Shown here: in pieces, positions 1 to 6,774 of the stretch
Layout of the letters: each line of letters starts with the position of its first letter
Position numbering within the stretch: position 1 is the stretch's first letter
Source of the DNA: JAENVU01 sp964639075
Lineage (GTDB): Bacteria > Actinomycetota > Acidimicrobiia > IMCC26256 > JAENVU01
Assembly: GCA_964639075.1 (NCBI GenBank)
Contig: CAZXCB010000104.1
Span: 1-11,328, forward strand
Reading direction: 5' to 3'
DNA: 11,328 nt
The notes under the pieces: model-generated
Told to the model about the DNA's origin: nothing
What the model saw: only the letters and a program-made list of their open reading frames with translations
Database searches by the model: none
Position numbers and translations under genes: made by a program

Positions 1-212
1 GTTCCTTGAAAGACCTGCGTGTCGCCGCTATAGGTGTTATTGCCGCTGAGGATCCATTGGCCCGCGCCGACCTTCGTCACCGATGTAGCGCCGCCGTTGT
101 CGCCAATGATGGCGGAGATCGTGTTGGCGCCAGTGTTCGTACCGGTCAGTGTAAGTAGGCGAGCGCCGGACTGGCCGTTAAATCCCATCGCGCCGGTGTT
201 GGTGAAGTTGAC
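1..212 (-). repeat. Autotransporter-associated beta-strand repeat segment, foreign to prcB
   Basis: Read on the minus strand in the prcB frame, this stretch encodes a Gly/Asn/Thr-rich beta-helix-like sequence. It includes LLTLTGTNTGANTI, then IIGDNGGATSVTKVGAG, then QWILSGNNTYSGDTQV at the window edge. The pattern GAG-x-W-x-LSG-NNTYSG-x-T-x-V is the hallmark of the autotransporter-associated beta-strand repeat (PATR type), found in large secreted proteins of Verrucomicrobia, Planctomycetes and Proteobacteria. Codon choice here (TTT, TTA, CTT, ACA, AAT, TAT) differs from the GC-ending codons of the prcB part. It carries on past the window. I infer that it is part of a different gene, joined by assembly or recombination. 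Confidence 0.85.
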
Positions 213-770
213 AGCGCCGGAGCCGTTGGCCTGGAAGTCGGCCTCCTCGTACTTCCCGCCCGCCGCGTCGAAGGAGAACACCCGCCCGCGGTCGCGGCCG
301 CGGTCGTAGCCGGCGAAGAGCGGCACGACGACGAAGCCCTGCATCGCGGCGGGCAGGTTGGCGCGCACCATCTGCGCGAGCTGGTTCGCCTTGCCTTCCA
401 GGCTGAGCTGCTCGCCCTCGACCTTCTCGTAGTGACGGAGCTGCACCTGGAACAGGCGCACCATCTCGACGGCCGGACCCGCGGCGCCCGCGATCGCGAC
501 GCCGGAGTGCTCATCGGCCGCGAAGACCTTCTCGATGCGGCGGTTCGCGATCGCCACGCCCGCGGTCGCGCGCCGGTCGCCGGCCATCACCACGCCGTCG
601 GCGGAGCGGATCGCGACGACGGTGGTGGCGTGGGTGATCTCGAACCCGGCCGGCAGCGCACCGAGGTCGTGTGCGAGGGACTCGGGTGCCACCTGGCGGA
701 GCAGCTCCACGAAAGAGGGCCCGGGATCGACGGTGGGCGCGAACAGGGGAAGCAGCGAAGGCTCGGTCAT
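1..770 (-). CDS. prcB: Proteasome beta subunit PrcB, truncated and fused in frame to foreign repeat sequence
   Basis: Catalytic beta subunit of the actinobacterial 20S proteasome, which degrades pupylated proteins in the cytoplasm. The start is ATG at 770. A propeptide of 48 residues precedes HA-TTVVAI, so mature PrcB should begin at Thr49, the N-terminal nucleophile of the family. Other PrcB signatures follow: VVMAGDRRAT, the Lys of RRIEKVF, an AGAAGPAVEM segment, LRHYEKVEG, and RVFSFDAAGG at about residues 165-174. Homology stops near residue 185 (QANGSG, about base 216). There a PrcB would continue with a Phe-Ala-rich segment and roughly 100 more residues. Instead the frame runs without a stop into autotransporter-type repeat sequence to the window edge. 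The residue before Thr49 is Ala, where mycobacterial PrcB has Gly. pup and dop lie upstream on the same strand; prcA would be expected next but is outside the window. The PrcB identity of residues 1-185 is very secure; the rest is not PrcB. Confidence 0.93.
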   Translation of the reverse strand, partial: MTEPSLLPLFAPTVDPGPSFVELLRQVAPESLAHDLGALPAGFEITHATTVVAIRSADGVVMAGDRRATAGVAIANRRIEKVFAADEHSGVAIAGAAGPAVEMVRLFQVQLRHYEKVEGEQLSLEGKANQLAQMVRANLPAAMQGFVVVPLFAGYDRGRDRGRVFSFDAAGGKYEEADFQANGSGAVNFTNTGAMGFNGQSGARLLTLTGTNTGANTISAIIGDNGGATSVTKVGAGQWILSGNNTYSGDTQVFQG

Positions 771-779
771 CGGCGGGCG

Positions 780-785
780 AGCCTA
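780..785 (-). promoter_or_regulatory. Putative -10 element for prcB
   Basis: TAGGCT on the minus strand ends 9 bases before the prcB ATG. No Shine-Dalgarno-like sequence lies in the 9 bases between, which suggests a very short leader or near-leaderless transcript. It matches the TANNNT pattern seen before dop and the upstream cyclase gene. No convincing -35 is visible. Confidence 0.35.
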
Positions 786-795
786 TCCGGGGGTG

Positions 796-993
796 TCACC
801 AGATCCGGCGGAGCCTCCGCCATCGTTCCAGGCGGCGTTGCAGCCGGCGCAGGGAGCGCTCGTCGGCCGCGGCGGCGAGCACGGCATCCGGGACCTGGCT
901 CGCGTGCAGGCGCGCACCGGTCGCGAGCGTCTTGCTCATCGCGCCGTGCACGCGGGTGGTCACGGGGCGGGATCCCGCCCGGTCACTCGCCAC
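796..993 (-). CDS. Small basic hypothetical protein between pup and prcB
   Basis: Open frame of 65 codons starting at GTG 993, overlapping the last 11 bases of pup. Later in-frame starts (GTG at 963, or the ATG of the AMSKTLATG stretch) are possible. I do not recognise it. The N-terminal third is unremarkable. The C-terminal half, from DERSLRRLQRRLERW to the end, is an Arg-rich amphipathic stretch that would form a positively charged helix ending in Trp. Third codon positions are almost all G or C, which fits coding use but is weak evidence at this GC level. If real, it would be co-transcribed with dop and pup, perhaps translationally coupled to pup. It may equally be non-coding spacer. Confidence 0.33.
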   Translation of the reverse strand: MASDRAGSRPVTTRVHGAMSKTLATGARLHASQVPDAVLAAAADERSLRRLQRRLERWRRLRRIW

Positions 994-1174
994 CCTTCTG
1001 GACGTAGGACCGCACGAACTCCTCGGCGTTGGCCTCGAGCACGCTGTCGATCTCGTCCAGGAGGTCGTCGAGCTCCTCCTTGAGGGCCTCGCCCTGACGT
1101 GCGGGCGCGGCCTCCTCGACGACGTCCTCGCGCTCCTTCGGAGCCGGTTTCTTCTTCTGCTCTCGTTCGGCCAT
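983..1174 (-). CDS. pup: Prokaryotic ubiquitin-like protein Pup
   Basis: A 63-residue, highly charged, intrinsically disordered tag protein. The PafA ligase joins its C-terminal Glu to lysines of target proteins, and the Mpa/ARC ATPase recognises its central coiled-coil segment for proteasomal degradation. The sequence shows the Lys/Glu-rich N-terminus (AEREQKKKPAPKERE), the central helix around ALKEELDDLLDEIDSVLE, and the C-terminal motif FVRSYVQKGGE. Because it already ends in Gly-Gly-Glu rather than Gly-Gly-Gln, it needs no deamidation before ligation. Length is typical (about 60-70 residues). The ATG at 1174 is 15 bases after the dop stop and follows a strong GGGAGGA ribosome site, so dop and pup form one transcription unit. 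Confidence 0.97.
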   Translation of the reverse strand: MAEREQKKKPAPKEREDVVEEAAPARQGEALKEELDDLLDEIDSVLEANAEEFVRSYVQKGGE

Positions 1175-1177
1175 GCG

Positions 1178-1184
1178 TCCTCCC
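1178..1184 (-). promoter_or_regulatory. Strong Shine-Dalgarno site of pup
   Basis: GGGAGGA lies 3 bases upstream of the pup ATG on the minus strand, within the dop-pup intergenic gap. It is the clearest ribosome site in the cluster and contrasts with the apparently leaderless starts of dop and prcB. Confidence 0.6.
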
Positions 1185-1189
1185 GTGGC

Positions 1190-2674
1190 CTACGAACCGA
1201 GTCGCTCGACCAGTTGGCCGGGGGTCGAGCACTGTTCGAACAACGCGTCGACGTGGCTCTTGCTTCCCTTGAGCGGTTCCATCATCGGGATTCGGCGCAA
1301 CGGATCGGTCCCCACGTCCAGGATCAGGCTGTCCCAGTTGGCGGCGACGACCGAATCGGCCCACCGCGCCAGGCATTGACCCCGGAAGTATGCCCGGGTG
1401 CTCTCCGGTGGATAGGTCATGGCCGCCTCGACGGCCGCTTCGGTGACCAGGCGCTCGACCTTGCCCGCCCGGACGAGCCGCTCGTAGAGCGACCGCTCGG
1501 GCCGCACGTCGTGATACTGCAGGTCGAGCAGCGCGAGCTTCGGGTCGTTCGGCGCGAGTCCGTCGCGGTCGCGGTATGCGTCGAGCAGGGCGCGCTTGGT
1601 GACCCAGTCGAGCTTCCCGTCCAGCGAGGCCGGGTCGGTCTCCAGCCGGGTGAGGGTCTCCTCCCACCGCGCGAGCACGTCGCGCCCGACCTCGCCCCCG
1701 CAGTGATCGAGGCCGGTCTCGTCGGCGTACTTCTGCGCGAGCTTCAGGAACTCCCACTGGAGCTCGAGTGCGGTGCACGAACCACCGCTCTGGAGCTCGA
1801 TCGTGGCGCGCAGCGTCGGGTCGTGCGACACCGTGCGCACGGCGTGCACCGGGCCGACGACACCGAGGTCCTTGTCGACGAACTCGTCCTCGATCATCGC
1901 GAGCACGATGGCCATCGTGCCGACCTTCAGGTACGTCGCGACCTCGCACAGGTTGGCGTCGCCCGCGATCACGTGGAGGCGCCGGTACTTCTGGGGGTCC
2001 GCGTGCGGCTCGTCACGCGTGTTCACGAGCGGGCGCTTCAGCGTGGTCTCGAGACCGACCTCCTCCTCGAAGAAGTCGGCCCGGCTCGAGAGCTGGAACG
2101 CCACCGGGTTCGCGCCGTTCTCCGCGCCGACCTTGCCGGCGCCCGTGAACACCTGGCGGGACACGAACCACGGCAGCAGGTTGCGCACGAGCGCCGCGAA
2201 CGGGGTCTGGCGATCGACCAGGTAGTTCTCGTGGGTACCGTACGAGTTGCCCTTGCCGTCGGAGTTGTTCTTGTAGACCACGATCTCCTGGCCGGGATCG
2301 AGCAGCCGGCGCGACGCCTGCATCGAACGGGCGAGGATCCGCTCGCCCGCCTTGTCGGCGAGCACGAGCTCGAGCGCGTCCTCGCACTCGGGTGTCGAGT
2401 ACTCGGGATGCGCGTGGTCGACGTAGTACCGGGCGCCGTTCGTGAGCACGGTGTTGACCAGGTGGGTCTCGACCTCCGGCGGCATCGCCCCTTCACGTCC
2501 GTAGCCGCGTGCGTCGCGGCCCGGGCTCTCGTCGTCGAAGTCCCAGCCGACCCGGCGGTGCTCGACGTACGCGTTGATCAGCAGCGACGAGGCGAGCACG
2601 GGGTTGGCGTCGGCCGCGCCGCGCAGCACCACGCCGTACTCGGTTTCGATCCCGCACACCTTGGGCACCGCCAC
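1190..2674 (-). CDS. dop: Dop, depupylase/Pup deamidase
   Basis: ATP-binding enzyme of the carboxylate-amine ligase/glutamine synthetase-like fold that removes Pup from substrates and, where Pup ends in Gln, deamidates it. The 494-residue length is normal for Dop. Visible signatures are GIETEYG at residues 8-14 (nucleotide/metal-binding Glu), ESPGRDARGYG, NGARYYVDHAHPEYSTPEC with the catalytic Asp86, YKNNSDGKGNSYGTHENYL, the VGLETTLKRPLVNTRDEPHAD stretch, and a C-terminal RAYFRGQC and EPLKGSKSHV. The VDHAHPEYS form separates Dop from the PafA ligase, which has LDVGSHPEYA. The start is GTG 2674, with a second in-frame GTG at 2668; neither has a ribosome site. A TANNNT hexamer ends 6 bases upstream, so the transcript may be leaderless. 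Since the neighbouring Pup ends in Glu, its job here is probably depupylation only. Confidence 0.97.
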   Translation of the reverse strand: MAVPKVCGIETEYGVVLRGAADANPVLASSLLINAYVEHRRVGWDFDDESPGRDARGYGREGAMPPEVETHLVNTVLTNGARYYVDHAHPEYSTPECEDALELVLADKAGERILARSMQASRRLLDPGQEIVVYKNNSDGKGNSYGTHENYLVDRQTPFAALVRNLLPWFVSRQVFTGAGKVGAENGANPVAFQLSSRADFFEEEVGLETTLKRPLVNTRDEPHADPQKYRRLHVIAGDANLCEVATYLKVGTMAIVLAMIEDEFVDKDLGVVGPVHAVRTVSHDPTLRATIELQSGGSCTALELQWEFLKLAQKYADETGLDHCGGEVGRDVLARWEETLTRLETDPASLDGKLDWVTKRALLDAYRDRDGLAPNDPKLALLDLQYHDVRPERSLYERLVRAGKVERLVTEAAVEAAMTYPPESTRAYFRGQCLARWADSVVAANWDSLILDVGTDPLRRIPMMEPLKGSKSHVDALFEQCSTPGQLVERLGS

Positions 2675-2680
2675 GATCGG

Positions 2681-2686
2681 AGGCTA
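2681..2686 (-). promoter_or_regulatory. Putative leaderless -10 element for dop
   Basis: TAGCCT on the minus strand is followed by 6 bases and then the GTG start of dop. This spacing would put the transcription start on or next to the start codon, the usual layout for leaderless actinobacterial genes. No -35 consensus is evident. Confidence 0.4.
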
Positions 2687-2698
2687 ACCCGGCCGGGT
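2687..2698. promoter_or_regulatory. 12-bp perfect palindrome in the dop/cyclase divergent promoter region
   Basis: ACCCGGCCGGGT is a perfect palindrome directly adjoining the dop -10 hexamer, between two divergently transcribed genes. Nearby are a second inverted repeat, GGCGA-TG-TCGCC (2721-2732), and the arms CGAGGC (2718-2723) and GCCTCG (2740-2745), just before the -10 of the plus-strand gene. An operator for a dimeric regulator is possible. GC-rich palindromes also arise by chance. Confidence 0.3.
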
Positions 2699-2748
2699 GA
2701 CCATCCCCTCCCGATCTCGAGGCGATGTCGCCGGGCCGAGCCTCGCAC

Positions 2749-2754
2749 TAGCGT
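2749..2754 (+). promoter_or_regulatory. Putative -10 element for the cyclase-ATPase gene
   Basis: TAGCGT on the plus strand would start transcription near 2761, leaving a leader of about 30 bases before the ATG at 2791. AGGCAGGG at 2773-2780 lies 10 bases before that ATG and could serve as ribosome site, favouring 2791 over the in-frame ATG at 2770. Confidence 0.35.
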
Positions 2755-2790
2755 CGTCGCCTCCGACGGATGAGGCAGGGCAGCCACCAG

Positions 2791-5700
2791 ATGTCGACGC
2801 AGACCGCGACGATCCTCGTCTCCGACCTGGTCGGCTCCACCGCGCTCCGCGGCGAGGTCGGCGAGGACCGGGCCGAGGCGCTGCGTCGGGCCCACGATCG
2901 GGCTCTCGTCGAGGCCGCCGAGGCGAACGGAGGAACCGTCGTCAAGGGTCTGGGCGACGGGGTGCTCGTGATGTTCGCCGGAGCCGCCGAAGCGGTCGCG
3001 GCCGGGGTCGCCATGCAGCGTGCCGTCGAGCTCCTGGCACGCAGCGAAGGGCTCGCGCTCGCGATCCGGGTCGGGGTCTCGGCCGGCGACGTCACCTTGG
3101 AGGATGGCGACTGCTTCGGCACCCCTGTGGTCGAAGCCTCGAGGCTCTGTGCCGCGGCCGACGGCGGGCACGTGTTCGTCGCCGAGGTCGTGCGCGTGCT
3201 GGCGCGCGGTCGGGGTGGTCACGAGATGACCGCGATCGGCGAGCTCGAGCTCAAGGGGTTGACCGAGCCGGTGCCCACGTTCGACGTCGGTTGGGAGCCC
3301 GCGGCCGGCGCGGCCGACCTCCGGACCCGTACGCCCTATGTGGGTCGGGAGCGTGAGCGCGATCTGTTCGCGGGGAGGATCGCCGCGGCGCGTGAGGGTG
3401 CCGGGGGTCTGGTGCTGGTCGCCGGTGAACCCGGGATCGGCAAGACGCGGCTCACCACGGAGGTGTGCGCGCAGTTCGACGACGTCGTCACGCTCGTCGG
3501 CGGCTGTCATGACGGCGACGTCGTGCCGTACGCGCCGTTCGCGGAAGCCGCGACCGAGTGGGTGCGCCGAACCCCGGCCGACACGATCCGCGCGGTGCTC
3601 GGTGCCGACGCCGCCGTGGTCGCGAGGCTTGCGCCTGCGATCCGTGAGGTCGTTCCCGACGTCGGCGAGCCACTGCCGGTCCCGGCCGAGGCCGAGACCG
3701 CGCGCCTGCACGACGCCGTCGGCCAGGCGCTGAGCCGGCTGGCCGAGCGTTCGCCCGTGGTGCTCGTCGTCGACGACCTCCACTGGGCCGACGCGGCGAC
3801 GGTCGGCATGTTGCGGTCGCTCGCGCGGGTCGCGGCGCGGACGCGGCTGGTGGTCGTCGGGACCTACCGCGAGACCGACCTCGACCGCCGCCACCCGTTC
3901 GCGGCTGCCGCTGCTCCAACGCGAGGTCGAGCCCACGCGGATCGCGCTCGACGGCCTCGGCGCCGACGACGTGCTCGCGCTACTCGAACGGTTGGCGGGC
4001 CATGCGGTGCCGCCGGAGTTCGCCGCACTGCTCGCGACCGAGACCGACGGCAACCCATTCTTCCTTCGGGAGACGTTGCTCCACCTGGTCGACGAGGGCC
4101 GATTGAGGGAGGAGAACGGCGTCTGGGTGGCTGACGCGGGTGCGGACCTCGGCATCCCCGCCGGAGTCCGGGACGTCATCGGCCGCCGGCTGTCGCGCCT
4201 GACGCCGGAGGCGAACAAGCTCCTCGCCGCCGGCGCGCTGTTCGAGGTCGCGTTCCCACTCACCATCGCGGCCGCGGTCACCAAGCTCGACGAGGACGAG
4301 GCGCTCGACGCGATCGACGAAGCTCTCGACGCACGCATCGTGGCCGCGAGCGGCGAGTTCGACCACTACGCGTTCACGCACGCGCTGTTCCGGCACACCC
4401 TGGTGGAGGAGCTCAACCCGAGCCGCCAGGTGCGCATGCACCGAGCGATCGCCGAGGCGATCGAGAAGGACCTCCGAGGCGTCCCCGATCCCGCCACCGC
4501 GGCGACGCTCGCGCGCCATTACCTGCACAGCGCCGCGATCCCGGGCGCCGAGCGCGGCGTGCCGTACGCACTCGCCGTCGCCGACGACGCCGCTGCACGG
4601 TACGCCCGGCACGAGGAGCTGGCCGCGCTGCGGACGGCGATCGAGCTGTTGGAGGAGGGCGACGACCGCGTCGTGGAGGTCCGGTGCCGGATCGCCGAGG
4701 CCGGGGTGCTCGCGCAGGTCGATCCCGGCACGGTGCTCGCCGACGCGGCGGCCGCCGCCGACGAGCTCGCGGCCACGCAGGGAGCGGATGCCGCGGCCGA
4801 CCTGATCGCACGGTTCATCCGGCTTGCGAACGCGCTCGAGGACATCACCGTGTCGTGGCGTCTCGCCGGCCTTGCCCGCACGTGGCTGCGGCCCGCACGG
4901 CGTGACCTCGAGTGGGCGCTGGTGCGCCAGGCCGAGCTCGAGGAGCGCGATCATCACGATCCGCTCACGCCCGGGATCCCGGTGGACGACGGCGACTACC
5001 GCGAGCTGCGCGCCGTCCTCGCCGACCTCCCGATCATGGAGGCGGACATGTTCCGCTGTGGCGGACCCGCCACCGGCGAGGAAGCGCGTCGGCGGCTCAG
5101 CGAGGACAGCTTCGTCGGCGTGTTCTCGTCGGGGGCGTGGCGGACCGGGATCACGATCCTGAATCGGCGCGCCGGTGAATACGAGGAGCAGGGCCTCGTC
5201 GCGATGACGGCGTTTCTGATCGCCGTCCGGTCACGTCTCGAATCCGTCGTCGGAGATTTCGACACGGCCGCGGCGGATCTGGACGCCGCGCTCGCGCTGC
5301 TGTCGCGCATCTCGCCGGAGTCGAACCAGTACCTGCAGGTCCTCGTCGTCCCGATGCTCCGCGACACCATCGGGGGCGCGATCCTCGACCCGGCGGTCGC
5401 CGATGTCCTGCTCGACTTCTCCGAGCGACCCGATACGCGCTGGGCCGGCCTCGCGCTCCGACTCGCGGCTGCCCGCGCCCTCGCGTTCGACGGCCAGCAC
5501 GACCAGGCCCGTGAGATCCTGAACGACGCGATGCCCGCGCTCGAACGGGTCGCGGCGTGGGCGCCGAACGCGCCGATCGTCCTGGCGTTCGCCGTGGACG
5601 TCGCCTGGCGGCTCGCGGATCCCGGGTTCGTCCCTGCGCTCGAACGCAACGTCCGGGAGAAGTGGCTCGAACCGGATGTCGCATACCCGGAGGTCGACGC

Positions 5701-5992
5701 GCGGTGGTCGTACGCGATCCTGTGCGCGCTCGACGGCCGCCCCGACGACGCCCGCCGTTGGTTCGCGGAGGCCCGCCGGGTGCTCACGGAGCATGAAGCC
5801 GAGCCGCTCGTCGTCGGTGTCGACTTCTCTGCGGCCGAGATGGAGCTGCGTCTCGGCACGGCCGGTGACCCGAAGCTCTTCACCGAGTGTGTCGCGGCGG
5901 CTCGCGCCCGCTGCAGTCATCCGGTGATGAGCGCATGGCTCCCCCGGCTCGACGCGCTCGAGGCGCAGGCGGCCGCGGTCTTCGGCGGTTGA
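2791..5992 (+). pseudogene. Class III cyclase-STAND ATPase signalling protein, interrupted by one frameshift
   Basis: Large cytoplasmic signalling protein of about 1,066 residues when both frames are joined. Frame one (2791 to about 3901) starts MSTQTATILVSDLVGST, a typical class III nucleotidyl cyclase start. It has metal-binding Asp12 and Asp56, specificity Lys52 (VVKGLGDG) and Asp107. In the GTPVVEASRL segment the transition-state Asn is replaced by Val114, while Arg118 is kept. A STAND-type ATPase follows, with Walker A GEPGIGKT at 212-219 and Walker B VVLVVDDLHWAD around Asp328-Asp329. The frame then shifts near 3901: RRHPFA must be joined to LPLLQREVEPTRIALDGL in the next frame. From there the ATPase C-terminus (ETDGNPFF) and a long Ala/Leu-rich TPR-like helical region run to the stop at 5990-5992. 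No LuxR-type helix-turn-helix is seen at the C-terminus. The rest is clean, so a two-base loss by sequencing error or a recent mutation is likely. If real, translation of the second part could restart at GTG 3971. Confidence 0.85.
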
Positions 5993-5995
5993 CCA

Positions 5996-6067
5996 CTACG
6001 CGCCCGTGAACAGGTCGACGAAGATCCGCCGGCTCTCGCCGTTGATCACACCGCGGGTCTGCGTCGA
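5996..6067 (-). pseudogene. Possible 3' gene remnant convergent with the cyclase-ATPase gene
   Basis: The last 23 codons before TAG (5996-5998, minus strand) read STQTRGVINGESRRIFVDLF then TGA, with nearly every third position G or C and a protein-like composition. Upstream of about 6067 the same frame loses that character, and the opposite strand soon carries the PH-domain gene. It may be the surviving 3' end of a deleted gene. The stop lies 3 bases from the end of the convergent cyclase-ATPase gene. I do not recognise the family. The rest of 5993-6286 (294 bases) shows no convincing gene. Confidence 0.25.
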
Positions 6068-6257
6068 CGGCACCGACCTGGACCCAGCGGTGCGTCGATG
6101 TACCCCGGCGGTGATTGGAGGCGGCGTCGCGGACCTCGTGACCTCAGCTCCGAACGCGGGCGTACTGGTGGCTGACCACCCAAGCGTGCGCGAGTGTCCC
6201 CTGCCGGAAGACCTACACACGGGCAACCCTCCGGCTACTCGGTGAGCCAGGCTCCGC

Positions 6258-6263
6258 CATACT
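6258..6263 (+). promoter_or_regulatory. Putative -10 element upstream of the PH-domain gene
   Basis: CATACT, four of six matches to TATAAT, is followed by 6 bases and then an ATG at 6270. This is the same spacing as at dop and the thioesterase gene. That ATG opens a six-codon mini-ORF rather than the PH gene itself. Confidence 0.3.
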
Positions 6264-6269
6264 GGCGCG

Positions 6270-6290
6270 ATGGAAGGCTCCCGCCGGTGA
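6270..6290 (+). CDS. Six-codon mini-ORF overlapping the PH-domain gene start
   Basis: ATG 6270 opens a frame reading MEGSRR and stopping at TGA 6288-6290, which overlaps the GTG start of the next gene as GTGA. With a putative -10 hexamer 6 bases before its ATG, it could be a leaderless upstream ORF that couples ribosomes onto the PH gene. The GGAAGG inside it (6272-6277) would also serve as that gene's ribosome site. Its shortness means chance cannot be excluded. Confidence 0.25.
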   Translation: MEGSRR

Positions 6291-6733
6291 AGCGTTCCGA
6301 CGAGCAAGGCGGAACGACGGCACTCGTCATCCGATTCCCCTCCTTGGTCCGCGCCACGATGGTCGGTGCTTCTGCGCTCGTCGCCATAGCCGCGACGATC
6401 GCCGACTGGTCGTGGACCGCCGCAGCCTTTGCCGTCTTTGCCATGGCTTCCGCGCTTGCCTACGCCCGCGTTCGAGTCCGCGCAGATGAAGTGGGCCTCA
6501 CGATTCAGAACCCGATTCGCTCCTACCGTGTGGCCTGGCACGACGTCGCGGGGTTCGATGTTCAGACGCTCCGGGGGTACTGGGGATGGGTGCGAATGCC
6601 TGGGAGTCGAGTCGTGCTCCATCGTCCCGACGGGTCGTCACTCCCGATCGAGGCGACGCGCCGCATCCACACCAGGGCCACGCGGGACTTCTATGGCAAT
6701 CCGTCATCGCCGCCCCCCCCGTCGCACGAATAG
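6287..6733 (+). CDS. Small membrane protein with bacterial PH domain (bPH_6-like)
   Basis: A protein of 148 residues. The GTG start at 6287 is chosen because GGAAGG lies 9 bases upstream and because the preceding in-frame codons look non-coding. A cytoplasmic N-terminus of about 19 residues is followed by two hydrophobic segments, about 20-39 (LVRATMVGASALVAIAATIA) and 42-60, forming a hairpin in the membrane. Then comes a soluble domain: RVRADEVGLTIQNPIRSYRV, then AWHDVAGFDV, then SRVVLHRPDGSSLPIEA. This order (two membrane helices, then a domain with the NP-h-R and W-x-D-h motifs) is typical of small actinobacterial PH-domain proteins of unknown role. The C-terminus is low complexity (NPSSPPPPSHE) and is encoded by a run of eight C. 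Function is unknown. It converges on the PepSY-like gene. Confidence 0.78.
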   Translation: MKRSDEQGGTTALVIRFPSLVRATMVGASALVAIAATIADWSWTAAAFAVFAMASALAYARVRVRADEVGLTIQNPIRSYRVAWHDVAGFDVQTLRGYWGWVRMPGSRVVLHRPDGSSLPIEATRRIHTRATRDFYGNPSSPPPPSHE

Positions 6734-6774
6734 CGCGTCCAACTCGAACTGCTTCGCGAACGGGCGAATGACGA

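Noticed and set aside
34..309. A 91-codon plus-strand frame at the left edge
   Set aside because: It is antisense to both the autotransporter repeat and prcB and crosses the chimeric join; its translation has no family features.
671..2773. A 700-codon plus-strand open frame antisense to dop and pup
   Set aside because: Long antisense frames are expected in GC-rich coding DNA; its translation is Arg/Val/Leu-rich with no recognisable domain, while the opposite strand encodes unmistakable Dop and Pup.
3892..3970. Programmed ribosomal frameshift in the cyclase-ATPase gene
   Set aside because: No slippery heptamer, stop codon or downstream pseudoknot is evident at the join, and related proteins are encoded in one frame; an error or mutation is simpler.
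2578..4338. A 586-codon minus-strand open frame across the dop start and the cyclase-ATPase gene
   Set aside because: It crosses two well-supported genes and has no family signature; it is a shadow frame of GC-rich sequence.
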